Shown: in pieces, positions 21,424-33,044 of the stretch | How positions within the stretch are numbered: the stretch's first letter is position 1 | How the letters are laid out: each line of letters opens with the position of its first letter | NCBI GenBank assembly: GCA_963580285.1 | Contig: OY757010.1 | Coordinates: 68,036,406-68,100,405, forward strand | Direction: 5' to 3' | Source: Lucinisca nassula | Lineage: Eukaryota; Mollusca; Bivalvia; Lucinida; Lucinidae | DNA length: 64,000 bases | Notes under the pieces: model-generated | What the model was told of the DNA's origin: nothing | Databases searched by the model: none | What the model saw: only the letters and a program-made list of their open reading frames with translations | Made by a program: the position numbers and the translations under genes

Positions 21424-22030
21424 CTAACATGTTGTGCGAACAAGATAATATCTTGTGCGCATCTTGTGCGAACAGCATAATATCTTGTTCGCACAAGCAA
21501 CATAATATCTTGTGCGCACAAGATATCTTGTTTGCACAACTTTTAAAATATCTTGTGCGCACAAGATATTATCTTGTTTGCATAACATTGATATTGTGCG
21601 GACAACATACCTTGTGCGCACAACTAATTATTTTGTTCGCACAACATAATATATTGTGCGCACAAGATATTATCTTGTGCGCACAAGTTATTATTTTGTT
21701 CGCAAAACATATTATCTTGTTCGCACAACATATTTTCTTGTTTGCACAACTTAATATCTTGTTCGCACAGCATATTATCTTGTTAGTACAATTAAATCAG
21801 ACGCATATGAGATTATTTTGTGCGCACAAGATATTAAGTTGTGCAAACAAGAAATTATCTTGTGCGCACAGTTATTATGTTGTCTGCACAAGATATTTTA
21901 TGTTGTCCCCAGCATAGATGTTGTGTGAACAAGGTAATATCTTGTGCGCACAAGATAATATCTTTTGCGCACAAGATAATATCTTGTTTGCACAACTTAA
22001 TATCTTCTTCGCACAACATATTAAAAAAGA
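21424..22030. repeat. 21-bp palindromic minisatellite
   Basis: Roughly 28 units of 'ttgtgcgcacaagatattatc'-type sequence. TTGTGCGCACAA is its own inverse, so units read alike on both strands. The 21-bp period leaves frames open (LCAQDII-type repeats), which explains the 162-codon ORF without any gene. It lies between the gene 1 stop codon and the AATAAA at 22122. Confidence 0.9.
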
Positions 22031-22121
22031 AAATGCATGTTCCTTCCCGGGTTCCGTATGTCAGCGGGTTTTTTTAAGATGTTTGTTACGAATCCTCATC
22101 TTTGTTTTATCATTGTGGTTT

Positions 22122-22127
22122 AATAAA
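22122..22127 (+). promoter_or_regulatory. Candidate poly(A) signal AATAAA
   Basis: The hexamer lies 841 nt after the MCT-like stop codon. If used, the 21-bp minisatellite would be in the mature 3' UTR. Not proven. Confidence 0.35.
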
Positions 22128-22239
22128 ATTTACTTATTTTCTGTGATATTTGACTGAGTTAGTTAGGAAACCTTTATGTGAGCCAATATTATACACGTAC
22201 GTTTGGAACGATATTTGAATCTACAAATAACCCTTATTC

Positions 22240-22705
22240 CGCTGGTCGATTGACTGATTGATTGTGACACGACAACTCCTTGTGGGTCATTGTTTGTTGT
22301 CTAGCAGAGAAAGGGAGAAAAGAGATAGAAGAGTTAGTAGAGGAGATGAAAGAGAGGGACGGAGGAGGAAGTTGAAAATACATGTAAATGGAAGTGTAGG
22401 AACAGAAGAATTAACGGCATTACCCCTTTAACCGTACCTGCTGCAAGAACAAAATGGGGGTAGTTGAGTGAGGCAAAGGTGACGTTTATCTTGCGTCACT
22501 GGGGTATCCAACTGATATTGGCTTACAGTTGTTATGTCTTCTGTTTCTACACTTTCATTCATATTTCTCTTTCTCCGCTGTCCATCATTTCCATCTCCTC
22601 TACTATCTCTTCTATCTCTTTTCTATCTTTCTGTGGGAGACGACACAAAATGACCCACAAGGGTTGACGTGTCGTTAAACCCAAATCAATCAATCAAATC
22701 AATGA
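22240..22705. repeat. Inverted pair of SINE-like tails
   Basis: 'gacacgacaactccttgtgg' at 22265 is mirrored by 'ccacaagggttgacgtgtcg' at 22658. The right one runs into 'ttaaacccaaatcaatcaat', a SINE-type tail, and the left begins with its inverse. The spacer is GA/CT-rich. Confidence 0.6.
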
Positions 22706-22821
22706 AGAACCAAATGCAAGTCAATATCAGTCGGACGCCCCAGTGACGCAAGATACACAACCTTCTTCTCGTCCAACCACCCCACTTATCTTACTGAAAA
22801 CAACAACAATAACTTTTACAA

Positions 22822-22880
22822 ACAGTGTAGATCCAGATCAGATGGCTTAGAAGCCATCTGATCAGGATCTACACTTTTTG
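22822..22880. repeat. Hairpin
   Basis: 'gtgtagatccagatcagatg' pairs with 'catctgatcaggatctacac', nearly perfect, with a short loop (gcttagaagc). Function unknown. Confidence 0.7.
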
Positions 22881-23025
22881 ACATTCAGTTTGCGAATTTT
22901 AAGGAATAAATTTCATCAAGAAATCTGATTGGTTCAAAGTCGGAAATGCCTCGCATACAAGGTCAGTACTTCGTTTTCGCCTTTGGTGTACATATTTGCA
23001 GTGCTGTCTCTATGCATGTTTAACT

Positions 23026-23373
23026 ACAGTAGAACTTCGATGGCTCGAACACCGATGGCTCGTTTACCATGGATGTGTCGAACCCATTCTTGAGCCCCTA
23101 GCGAAATCCTCTGCATAAGAAATAGTAGGGGATAATTAAGGAGATTTTAGTCTTTAATCTTGCAAATGTATGCTGTGTGTACTCATTAGAATCGCCTCGA
23201 TGAGGCGATTCTAATGAGTACACACAACATACATATTCATTATAGAACACCGAAAAGATGTCTAAAAGTATCTCGTTACGCCTCCTGACAGTAACCTCAG
23301 TGGCTGGAACTACTCAAGTCTCGAACAGATTTTCGAGGTCCCAAAGGTGTTCGAGCCATTGAAGTTCGACTGT
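23026..23373. mobile_element. pogo-like (Tc1/mariner) MITE with internal hairpin
   Basis: Ends 'cagtagaacttcgatggctc' and 'gagccattgaagttcgactg' are inverted repeats, each followed by TA. A hairpin at 23172-23233 is centred on 'cgcctcgatgaggcg', the same core as in MITE-A and MITE-B. Confidence 0.75.
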
Positions 23374-23382
23374 ATACATGGA

Positions 23383-23670
23383 AGACCCCGCCCATCGGGG
23401 TTTGAAGAAATAGATGGGCTGCATGATGCTTCCACGCAGAGCTGAAACCGACCCGCAAACGAGTACTGGTAAACCGCTTAGAGGATCTAATCCTGCCCAG
23501 GCAAAGCAGTGCGAGACCCTATTGGTTTCATGAGCGACAGGGCTTGAGAGGTCATTTCATCTCAATGTCGGGTAAAAGTCCCACAAAATTGGAAGCAACG
23601 TCTCGAAAATGACCTTTACAGTGTTGACGGGGACGCTAAACCTCAAACAAACAAACAAACAAACAAAGAC
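23383..23670 (+). mobile_element. SINE-like element S1, full length
   Basis: Flanked by the perfect duplication tatacatgga (23373-23382 and 23671-23680). Inserted at the right edge of the pogo-like MITE. Confidence 0.9.
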
Positions 23671-23679
23671 TATACATGG

Positions 23680-25060
23680 ACAGTTTTTGTCTACACCCAT
23701 TGGCGTATACACGGACAGTTCCTTGTGTACGCCCTTTGGCGTATACACGGGTAGTGCTTTGTTTGTGCATCCTCTTGCGTATACAAGGTCAGCGCTTTGT
23801 CTACGCCCTTGTGCGTATACATAAGCAGTCCTTTGTCTACGCCCTTTGGAGCATACACGGTCAGTACTTTGTCTTCGCGGTTTCGCGTTCGTTTTTGTTT
23901 GTTTGAATTGAGGTTTTACGTCCTCGTCAACACTATTTAGGTCACATCCGGGCAGTAGTAATTATACGCCATTTGGTCAATGTTTTTGGCGAACACACTA
24001 GCTGTGCTTTGTGTACGTCCTTTGGTGCATACAAGGTCGGTGCTTTGTCTATGCCCTTTGACGTATTCACGTACAGTGCTTTGACTACGCACGGGCAGTG
24101 CTTTTTCTACGCCCTCGGAAGTAGACACGAGCAGTACTTTATCTACGCCCTTTTCCATGCACGCGAGCAACACTTTGTCTACGCTCTTTTGCGAACAAAT
24201 ATACACACGAGCATTTGTATTAAAGCGACATTTGACGTGTTTGTCTGCGTCCTATGGCGTAAACACGGGCAGTGTTTTGTCTGTGCCCTTTAGGGGTATA
24301 CATTGATAGTTTTGTCTACGCCCTTTGGCATATATACAGACACCGTTCTTTGTCTACGCCCTTTGTCGTATATTAGGACAGTGCCTTGTCTACAAACTTG
24401 GGCGTATACACGGGCAGTACTTTGTCTACGAACTTTGGCGTATACACGAGTAGTCATTTGTCTACGCCCTTGTCGCATATATGATTAGTGATTTGCCTTC
24501 GCCCTGTGGGTTCAAATGTGCAGTAATTTGTCTACGTCCGCTGTTGTGTACATGGGTAGGTCTTTTCCATGCCCTTTGGCAGTGCTCTGACTACAACCAT
24601 TGGCGCAAACACGGGCAGTGCTTTGTCTTTGCCCTTTGGCATACTATGCACAGTGTTTTGTCTATACACGGGCAAAGCTAAGGCTACGCCCTTTGGCGTA
24701 TACACAGGCAGTTCTTGGCGTATTGGCGAGAAATACTTTGTCTTCGCTCTTTTGCGTATACATGAGCAGTGTTTTTTCTACGCCCTTTGACGTATACACA
24801 CACGTACAGTGCTTTGTCTATGCGCTTTGGCGTATACAGGGGCAGTGCTTTTTCTACGCCTTCGTTCGTATACACCAGCAGTACTTTGTCTACGCCCTTT
24901 TGCGTACATACGAGTGATAATTTGTCTAGGCTCTTTTGTGTACACACGAGACACGAACAGTTCTTGTCTATCTACTTTTCCAAACACACAAGTAGCGCTT
25001 TGTCTACGCCCCTTGGTCCTTTGGCTTATTCACGGGTAGCACATTGTTTTCGCCCTTTGC
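23680..25060. repeat. 36-bp minisatellite, ~38 units
   Basis: The unit is 'gcgtatacacgggcagtgct' plus 'ttgtctacgccctttg', variably diverged. The 36-bp period keeps reading frames open on both strands (AYTRAVLCLRPL on +, YAKGRRQSTARV on -), so the many ORFs of 60-106 codons are by-products. A ~50-bp S1 tail fragment (about 23895-23945) interrupts it. Confidence 0.9.
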
Positions 25061-25334
25061 TACATCTAAATGTTGCACACCCGTGACGTTGGATCACTCG
25101 CGGCAATGCTGCGGATATCTTTTTTTTTCCGAAGGAGTACGATGCATATTGAGTTGATAAAAAATCGGGTACCGGGAAATTTGAAGGAGTACAGAAGCAT
25201 TTGAAATTCTCAGGTACAGACCGGCTGCATATAGACGTAACGCCCATTACGCATGCGTAATGTAAAATATATGCAGTAAAGAGAAGGCGCCTAAACTATG
25301 GCGTTCTCCATTACATATTATATATGGGCTGCTC

Positions 25335-25395
25335 TTAAAGCAAAGAATATGCTTCCGTCGGGAGCAAGTTCTTTCCTTTAAGAGTAGCCCAATCT
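25335..25395. repeat. MITE-D-type hairpin
   Basis: 'gggctgctcttaaagcaaag' pairs with 'tttcctttaagagtagccc'. It is a core-only relative of MITE-D. Confidence 0.6.
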
Positions 25396-25399
25396 CGGA

Positions 25400-26055
25400 G
25401 AAAGATGTTTTACATAGATTTTCCTTTATAGTAATATTTCGGTTTTGGCTACGCCCCTGTAATCTGATAACATTGAAACTTGGTATGCTGCCAAATTAAT
25501 ACCAGATTAATTCAATTGATAGCACTTGGCTGAGGTTTGCAGAAAGTGGAAAATAAATGAAATCTAAAAATATTTTAACCTGAAACCACTCGTTTTCGAA
25601 GTTGACTCATGCTGTATATAATGGGGAAGATTCCACTGAGTACGAAATGGGTTAAAGATGAAAGAGTTCTCACGGAGAAGTTCGCCAAACAGGAAATCAA
25701 GCTTTGCTCTTTGAGAGTAATAGCAATGTACCAAGGATTTCCATCAACAAAAATCATGTTGAGCATTCCTACTCCGAATATCTTTTTGAAATATATTTCT
25801 TGTCATTACTGAAGGTCACGTAAACTCTTAATCTCTTGTGTACACAACATCATTGCTATTTTATCTGGTGTTGTGTCAAGTGAGTAAGGTAATCCCTTTC
25901 TTCTTTTTCTTCTTCTTCTTCTTCTTCTTGTACATTGAGGACCCATTCTAGAACATTGTTGTATTTATCATAAGCAGAGGAAATCAAAGCAGATCCCTAT
26001 GTATTCGTGTTGTTTAGAGTGCTAATGTCTTTCAAAACGCAGTGAGACGTGACTT
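25400..26055. other. No gene recognised; (TTC)n tract
   Basis: Contains a CTT/TTC microsatellite at 25898-25929. A 67-codon ORF at 25609-25812 has no recognisable motif. Confidence 0.5.
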
Positions 26056-26238
26056 AAGAAATAGATCAGCTCTAGCTGTGATTTGTTGAGCAATAAATCA
26101 CAGTTTGGAGGTCAGTTGTAAAGTAGATCAAATCACGAGCGCGTAGCGCGCGTGATTTGTCTACTTACAACTGACCGACAAACTGTGATTTATTTCTTAA
26201 CAAATCACAGACTAGAGCTGATCTATTTCGATTCTAAC
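26056..26238. repeat. Foldback element, ~180 bp
   Basis: 'gaaatagatcagctctagct' folds onto 'gagctgatctatttc'. The inner arms are 'gtagatcaaatcacg' with 'cgtgatttgtctac' around 'agcgcgtagcgcgc'. The arms are ~80 bp. Confidence 0.8.
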
Positions 26239-26239
26239 A

Positions 26240-27770
26240 GGCTGAAAATCGGCAATAATGTTGTTGTTTCCTTCAAAATCTCACAACTTTTCGCCATTTT
26301 TAGAAGAAATCCCGCTAAAGTCATCGACTGAAACACATGCATTTATATCCTTTTCTAACGTTTTCGATGCGAGAAAATGACGTTACACCGTCTAACGTCA
26401 AGTAAATCGACTAGTGACGTCATATATTGTCAGTTTGTAATGACGTCGCTGGTCACGCTTTTCCGAGCTGTGATTTGTTGCAGAATTAAACACAGTTATT
26501 TTCCATTGCCTATATAGGCGCGCTGTGTTAGAATGCACTTTTAATTTTGGACTAGTCCGTGTTTTAGGTAAGTCGCCTTACATTCAGCAGATATAGTTTT
26601 ACTGAGATTCTTACTGCATCATACTAGCCACTTGCCAACGACTTCTAGCTACTTAATGACATTATCAAAAAACTTATTTATAATTTTAAAATCCTGTGAA
26701 AAAAAAAGAAATCCGAAACCTTCTTCCCCTAAAACATGGAATAGTCTTGCCACGCTTGAACGTTGAACTCTCAGAGGTCGTTGATAAACAATACTCAGTC
26801 AAAAAAGTTCCTATACCTAAAATTGCTTCTGTTACTATAGCTACTACAGATAAAAACTACACAAAGTTTGTTATGTTTTGATAAGAAGACTCATTTTTTC
26901 GTGCAAAAGCACCATTCGTTTTTGTTTTCGTAACACATCATCGTAGACTATTGCTTTAAACACCCAAGGGGTCACTGTGTCATTTTCGCAGAGAAAATCA
27001 TTAAAACATGCTATGATTTAACATCACGAAATTTCCCTGTACCCTACATTTCTAAAATTTGATACATGTTACATTTCTTTAGATACCCTTTGTGACTATT
27101 CACAAAAGATTTGGAACTTTAGTTGCATCAGCTACGAGAAACAGGCTATCACATATTGACCTCCAATTCTTAGAAGTTGTGTGCAAATGCTGCTTTCAAT
27201 GGGAGCTCCATAGAAAATCGAAATCGATAGTGCTACATGCTACATGAATTTTCTGTATTTTTTACCATCATGATGAACAGCAATGGTGGACACAAAGCGT
27301 TTTTTGAAAAAACATGGCAAAAATTGATTGACAGGAATAAAAATTACAGCAGTTCGAAAATTGCTGTATTTTTAATTGCAAGGGAGATAATTTGAGAATT
27401 TTACAAATTAAAACCTCGCTTATAATGCGAGATCATGAGATATTGTAAAAGTAAAGTGTTATCCAATGTTCAGAGAATATTGTCTTCCATCTGAGACAAA
27501 AAGAGCTTTCTGCGCATGCGCAATGTCCATTTTCCACCAAAATCTTTCTAGGCACATATTGCAAAACAACTCTGGAGCAGACAGGTATGGGCAAATGCAA
27601 GTTTGAGCATTCTCTAGCTAAACGTCCGATTTAAATGTCTACAGCCAAATTTAGCTCAATAGCTGCCAGATATCTAGTGAGTTTCACCCGAAAAATGGTA
27701 TAGTTACTTTTTTGACTAAGTATATAATGGGGTTAGGTATAATCGTAGTTTGAATCAGGCTTAGGAGGCC
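26240..27770. other. AT-rich intergenic, no gene recognised
   Basis: Only short ORFs without motifs. A repeat of 'gagctgtgatttgttgc' (26466) echoes the foldback arm, suggesting that element may extend beyond its hairpin. Confidence 0.45.
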
Positions 27771-27771
27771 T

Positions 27772-27985
27772 GAGTGTGTGTATCGCTTATATTATTTTGC
27801 TTTGGATGGCCAGTTGGCCATTTTGTGGGAAAGTAACTGTCTTTTTGGCTTTCCGCTAGTGATGTTTCCATTAGGGTCTAGTTGTTTCATGTTTGTGTTT
27901 CTTTCCCTTGGTGTCTCTGGTAGGAGCTGTGGGTTAATTGTATCGATTCCTGATCATTGCCTTCACTTCTATTTTTATGAAGAGT
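27772..27985. repeat. R560 fragment, inverted
   Basis: Opposite orientation to the other copies, ending 'cattgccttcacttctattt'. The hydrophobic frame of R560 is open here on the + strand (83 codons). Confidence 0.7.
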
Positions 27986-28004
27986 ATATTCTTGCATTAG
28001 CCGT

Positions 28005-28445
28005 GTTCAAGCAACAAAACTCACGTTGAAATCATGAAATTCACGTGCTGTTTGAACATAAGCTTTGAACACTGGATATCACAAAATGGGCCTTGCTTTG
28101 TTTGCGTTAGTGCGACGTATCGCTGTCGCCTTGAACGTATCAATTTTAAGTTTTATGATGACGTCAGCACATCATTGCGCAACAGACGTTATCGTTAACA
28201 TCTAGAATTTTACGGTCGCATCTGAAGAGGTGATATGGAGCTGTGGGGCGTTTTCGTCACAATTTGTCGTAGGAAACGAATACATTTGCTATTCATCGTC
28301 ACAATTTGTCGCATGAAATGAATACATTTGCTATTCATCGTCACAATTTGTCGTAGAAAATTAATACATTTGCTATTCAAATAGCTTCCACGAAATCCTG
28401 CAAAAGTTGTGCATGGAAAACCATGGATGATCTGTTTACTTGTTC
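28005..28445. repeat. Single-arm relative of the 1-kb foldback
   Basis: Parallels the left arm of 19876-20940: 'aaattcacgtgctgtttgaa', 'tgggccttgctttgtttgcg', 'tatggagctgtggggcgttt'. A ~50-bp unit ending 'aatacatttgctattc' is tandemly triplicated at 28265-28380. Confidence 0.65.
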
Positions 28446-28454
28446 AACTATTGC

Positions 28455-28640
28455 TTGAATATATTGGAAGGTCACTTATGAGGCCATATTTGTCGAAACG
28501 AGCTGATTTGGCCTGGAAAATGTGTACACTTGACGGTTTTCACCTTTACCTTTACAGAAGGCATTTTCTGCACCTCATATAAATGGACTTTTTGATCACC
28601 GAAATGGTTTTCAGTGCTGTTCTTGTTCCTTTTTGTTATT
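28455..28640 (+). other. Degenerate hammerhead-like motif and flank
   Basis: 'ggtcacttatgaggcc' then 'gtcgaaacgag' gives the hammerhead box order with one core change (CTTATGA for CTGATGA) and no good stem III. Downstream 'gatcaccgaaatggttttca' matches 280-300 near the window start. Confidence 0.35.
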
Positions 28641-28965
28641 TTCGATTTTCGAAAATAAAAAAAAAAATGGTTTATATTTCTTTATCATTACTTGCAAGTA
28701 TTTCAGCTGAATATTTGGTATGGTTATGGGTCTAGGGTAGAGCGCTGTCTCTTAATCATTAGGTATCTGAAAAAACAAAATAATTTTATTATTGATATAA
28801 ACTACCCCTTTAATGACACAATTACATAATCGTGATAGCTCGACCAGTGGTCAGGCCCGGCGGCGGTGATTATGATTTCGATGTACGAACACGCTCTTTT
28901 TGTTTCATTTGCAGGAACGAATGCCAAAAAGTGCGCCATCCTTCGGATCTGGACGTTAGCCGGAG

Positions 28966-29255
28966 GGCCCCCGCCCATAGGGCATTGAAGAAATATATGG
29001 GCTGCATGATGCTTCCACGCAGAGCTGAATCCGGCTCGCACACTAGTACTGGTAAACCGCTTAGAGGATCTAAGCCTGTCCAAGAACCGCGGTCCATGCT
29101 AATAAACCCTATTGGTTTCATTGGGCGACAGGGCTTGAAATGTCATTTCATCTCAATGTCGGGTAAAAGTCCCACAAAATTGGAAGCAACGTCTCCAAAA
29201 GGACCTTTACAGTGGTGACGGGGACGTTGAACCTCAAATCAAACACACAAACAAA
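28966..29255 (+). mobile_element. SINE-like element S1, full length
   Basis: Perfect 13-bp duplication acgttagccggag at 28953-28965 and 29256-29268. Confidence 0.9.
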
Positions 29256-29394
29256 ACGTTAGCCGGAGCCCCCCCCCCCCCCCCCACACACACACATGTG
29301 TAGGCTTTCATCCTCCAAACCTGGTGTGTACGTAATGTACACCTGCGAGTAATGGTCAAATGTGACCGATCGCAGTATAAGTAGGTAGATAGAT

Positions 29395-29640
29395 ATAATC
29401 GACCCATACAGCGTACTTCTAAACCATTTTATACCGACTGGAATCATTCATCTCATATATAGCACACGTCCCTGTCAATTTAGAGCTGTCGGGTTGTGGC
29501 GTCTTCAAATCTATTAGAAAAGTGACTGAATCTTTCGCAAACAGCGTAGGGTCTGATCAGACGCCGCGTTCTGTGACGTCTGATCTGGGCTGCACTGTTT
29601 GCCATTTACCGGTACAAAATTGTACTGAGCTATGAAAAGA
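29395..29640. repeat. MITE-E copy
   Basis: Centre 'gtctgatcagacgccgcg' with return arm 'gacgtctgatctgggc'. Left part 'ttataccgactggaatc' is like 3760. Confidence 0.6.
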
Positions 29641-29819
29641 CGCTTCATAGCGAATTAATCTACGATGTTTTTTTTTTTTTTTTTTTCACGTTTTGTATAG
29701 TGAATCCCTGCCACAGCAAACTTATTGGAAAGTAAAGAGGAGGACAGGTGCGATCGTGGAATTTTATAGAACATTTAAGTTATAATATTTAATTCCATCG
29801 GCTGCATGTTTCATTTTAT

Positions 29820-31385
29820 GAGGAACTTCTGAAACTGTTTTGAATATGGGACAATATTTTCTCACTGTGCCGCTTGATGGTGATCAGGTCGTATGCAGTA
29901 AGGCCAAGAATCACTCTTCTGAGTACTATGAGGCAATTGCCAAGGCAATCGCCCAATGTGGTGGTGAGGCGCAAACATTTGACGAAACACATCTTCTCTA
30001 AAACAGTTCTGTACACAGGCCAGAACATACTTCACTTGAAGCAACCAGGGATCTCTGAAATCATGGCTATGTTCTCTGGTAGACTGTTTTAAAGTATGAC
30101 GTCCGACGGGAAGAAGGAGTGCAGGTACCAGATGTCGAACGCTGTGACCTCTTGTGAGGATCCAGTAGAATGCAAGAGTCTGGAGGCGGAGATGTCCCCT
30201 TGTCCATACGTGATGCGGTACATGAACAGAAATGTTGGCTTCAGTGTTGGGAGTGATGTCGAATTATCCAATTCAGGGGCCAGTTGTTCAAAGCATCGTT
30301 AGCTTAACGAGCTCGTTAGTGGTCATATTGTTAACTGCTCTAGCAAGTACAATGTCTTATTCTCTGGTATGTTTGCTGCAAAAATGTGAGCAGCTTTTGC
30401 ATTTGCAAGAACTGCTCACAGTTTTCCAGCAAAAATATTAACATATTTGCCATATTAAATGATCAAAGTTTTAACGATATGTTAACTAACGACGTTGTTA
30501 GTTTTGAAGGTGCTTCTTTCAGTTTGGCAGTCACCTTTCACGAACCGGGCTGCACGACGATGTACTGCCTCCAACTGCTGCAGGGGCCTATGCATGATGT
30601 GATGTTCGGATCCCATGCTGATGACGCGGCATAGTTTATGCTGGGCCAACGTCTTGTAGCACTTGTCTTTTACATACCGTGGTTCCGTCTTAGAAAGGCA
30701 AGACAGTTTTTCGCTGTCATTTTGATATACATGTATATCCACGTTGGCCTTTCATAAGAGATCATCCGAGATGACAACACCAAGGTATTTCCTAGTCTGG
30801 GCGACAGTTAAGTCAGCACAACATCGCGCGCTGTCGGCCCGACGTTTTCCCACCTTTCTTTGCTGTCTAGGATGCATGGATCTGATATATTGCTTTGGAT
30901 TTCTTTATTTTATCACCCTTATTTTACAGGCCCGATAGCTCAGTTGTAGAGCGTCCGCTTTTGGAATGGGAGCCGGCCGCGCCGTACCAAAGGCGTGAAA
31001 AATGGTACTAGGTGCTCCCTTGGCTGACGCTCGCATTATCAGGGGTAGTCCTAGGAAGATAAATGAAGGCAGGTAAGTATTTGTTAAAGGATACGTTGTC
31101 GCAATAAAAGCTCTGCAGAGTGTATGTTATTTGTTACAGATATGCGACATTAAATAAAGCATCTTTATCTTTACCTTTATGACTACTTTGCACTTGCTTT
31201 CATGGAATGACATCTGTCAGTCCTGTTCCCTCCAGATCCCTCTGCTTCGCTGCTGTATCGGCTGGTCTTGAGATCTTGATGTACAGGAGGGTATCGTCAG
31301 CAAATAGGCGGGTGGTGAAGAAAACTTTCTTGGCAGGTCATTGCTATACAATGAAAATAGTAGTGGGGCAATATAACTTATATTT
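29820..31385 (-). pseudogene. LINE reverse transcriptase relic with FADD catalytic box
   Basis: On the minus strand 'TTRLFADDTLLYIKIS' (FADD at 31304-31293) is the palm-domain catalytic motif of non-LTR reverse transcriptases. It is followed by 'VAQTRKYLGVVISDDL' (~30800), 'LEAVHRRAARFVKGD' (~30550), 'HSFFPSDVI' (~30110) and 'NSLPEN' (~30080), the usual order of a CR1/Jockey-type RT C-terminus. Stops, shifts, a SINE (30929-31185) and a hairpin-like insertion (~30280-30500, 'gggccagttgttcaaagc') break it. The endonuclease and N-terminal parts are missing. It is a different LINE from the one at 4159-5909. Confidence 0.82.
30929..31185 (+). mobile_element. tRNA-headed SINE, S3-related
   Basis: The head is 'gcccgatagctcagttgtag' and the body shares 'aaaaatggtactaggtgctc' with S3, but the tail is different, ending 'taaataaagcatctttatct'. 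Inserted in the LINE relic. Confidence 0.7.
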
Positions 31386-31394
31386 TAGGAAGAT

Positions 31395-31418
31395 GCTATT
31401 TGCAGTCAACTGCAAATG

Positions 31419-31451
<33 letters not shown>

Positions 31452-32340
31452 GTTAAATTGGCTATTTGCAGGCAACTGCAAATAGCCAAAAACTTTAAAA
31501 TGGCTATTTGCAGTCAACTGGAAATAGGCAAAAAAACTTTAAATTGTCATTCTGTATTCCCGCAATATACATGTGCGCCCATTGAAAATTCAGGTCAGGC
31601 CGCGAACATGTACCAGTGTATTCATAGTTTTAGTTGTGCGCTCTTAAGTGTGTTAGAGACACGTGGATTCTTTTCGAAACCATCAATAACTGATCCGAGT
31701 CATTTTTGTTATTATTATTTACATTTAAAACGGTAAAATGTGACGAACTAAAGTGATCTCGAAATCTTTTCTACGGTCATGTTCTCCCGATGAGCCGGCC
31801 CATGAAAAGTGTGGATAGGTAAACTGATATGCTCGGTATGACCGAAATAGCGTTCACTTGGCCGTTAATTTCCACTACAAACAAAACATGAGCCGTAAAT
31901 AGAGATAATTTCCACTTTTCATCATTCAGACTTACATGTACAGATAACAAGTGAATAAATAAAGTATATAGTCAAGCTTATACAGTTGACTCCCGTTATA
32001 TCTTAAACGTCTGCTTTATTTAACCGGCCCCGATAGCTCAGTTGGTAGAGTGTCCGCTCCGGGGAACGGGAGGTCACGGGTTCGATCCCGGGCCGCGACA
32101 TACCAAAGTCGTTAAAAATGGTACTAGCTGCTCCTCGCTTGGCACTCAGATTTACGGGGTAGAGCTAGGACTGGTCGACCCAGTGTCAGGATAATGTGAC
32201 TGGGTGTGGTATCATGTAATGTGTCTGGGACATAATACTTCAGTGAGGCAGCACTATAAAAGTGAGCATTGAGCTCCCTGTCGCAACCAGACACCGTCGT
32301 GATATGACTGAAAAATTGTTGAAAGCGACGTTAAACCCGA

Positions 32341-32383
<43 letters not shown>

Positions 32384-32727
32384 TTTATTTAAACAATGTG
32401 TTAGGTTTGTTATACATACCATGTACTTGTTTTGTTTAAACTCCTTTTATCTCAAACTACTTTTAGTTCAAACCAATGGCTGCTTTGATGATCGTACAAA
32501 AGATTACATGTGTTTTTAACACTTAAGAGCGCACTTCGAAGACTATGAACAGACTGCGCGGTTATGCGGTCCAATTCTTTGATGGGCGCGCGTACAAATT
32601 GCAGGTACATAAAAAGACTTTCAATAGCAGTTTGAATTTTTTTTGTCTGTTTGCAGCTGTCTGCAAACAGTTGTAAATAGCCATTTAACGTTTTTTTTTT
32701 TTTTTTTGTTTTTGTTTTTGGCTATTG
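31395..32727. mobile_element. ~1.33-kb inverted-repeat element
   Basis: The left arm (31395-31655) and right arm (32512-32727) are inverse copies: 'ggctatttgcaggcaactgc' blocks with poly(A)/poly(T), 'gcgcccat', and 'gtgcgctcttaagtgt' against 'acacttaagagcgcac'. The left arm has three ~50-bp units. The interior holds an S2 fragment (about 31755-31885) and a full S3. No transposase. Confidence 0.65.
32024..32379 (+). mobile_element. tRNA-derived SINE S3, full length
   Basis: Duplication ctgctttatttaa at 32011-32023 and 32380-32392. Intact box A and B. The tail is a pure (CA)n run of ~38 bp. Confidence 0.92.
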
Positions 32728-33044
32728 TTTCGACATCAGAGCCTACCAATATATCCAGAGCAGCCCTACACCATCAGAGCCATTCTAAATGTGTTACCAT
32801 TTTTTATCTTTCTAGTTTTGAGAGATATCAGACAACATTTTCGCATGTAAATAATGCGAAACATTTCAGGTACATACGGATTTGATAGAAAAATCCTCCA
32901 GGCATTGCTGCATTGTACCTTTGAGGTAACTTACTACCGGTCACCTCACGCCACAAGTGATTAAGACAAGATCGCTCACATTTACCAACTTTCCATCGGG
33001 AAGGAAACCAGTTAAGAGACATGAGAACAGCGTGGCATTCTCCT

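Noticed and set aside
21429..21917. 162-codon ORF
   Set aside because: Follows a 21-bp minisatellite whose period is a multiple of three.
21424..25060. CRISPR-like arrays
   Set aside because: No regular unique spacers; continuous minisatellites in a eukaryotic genome.
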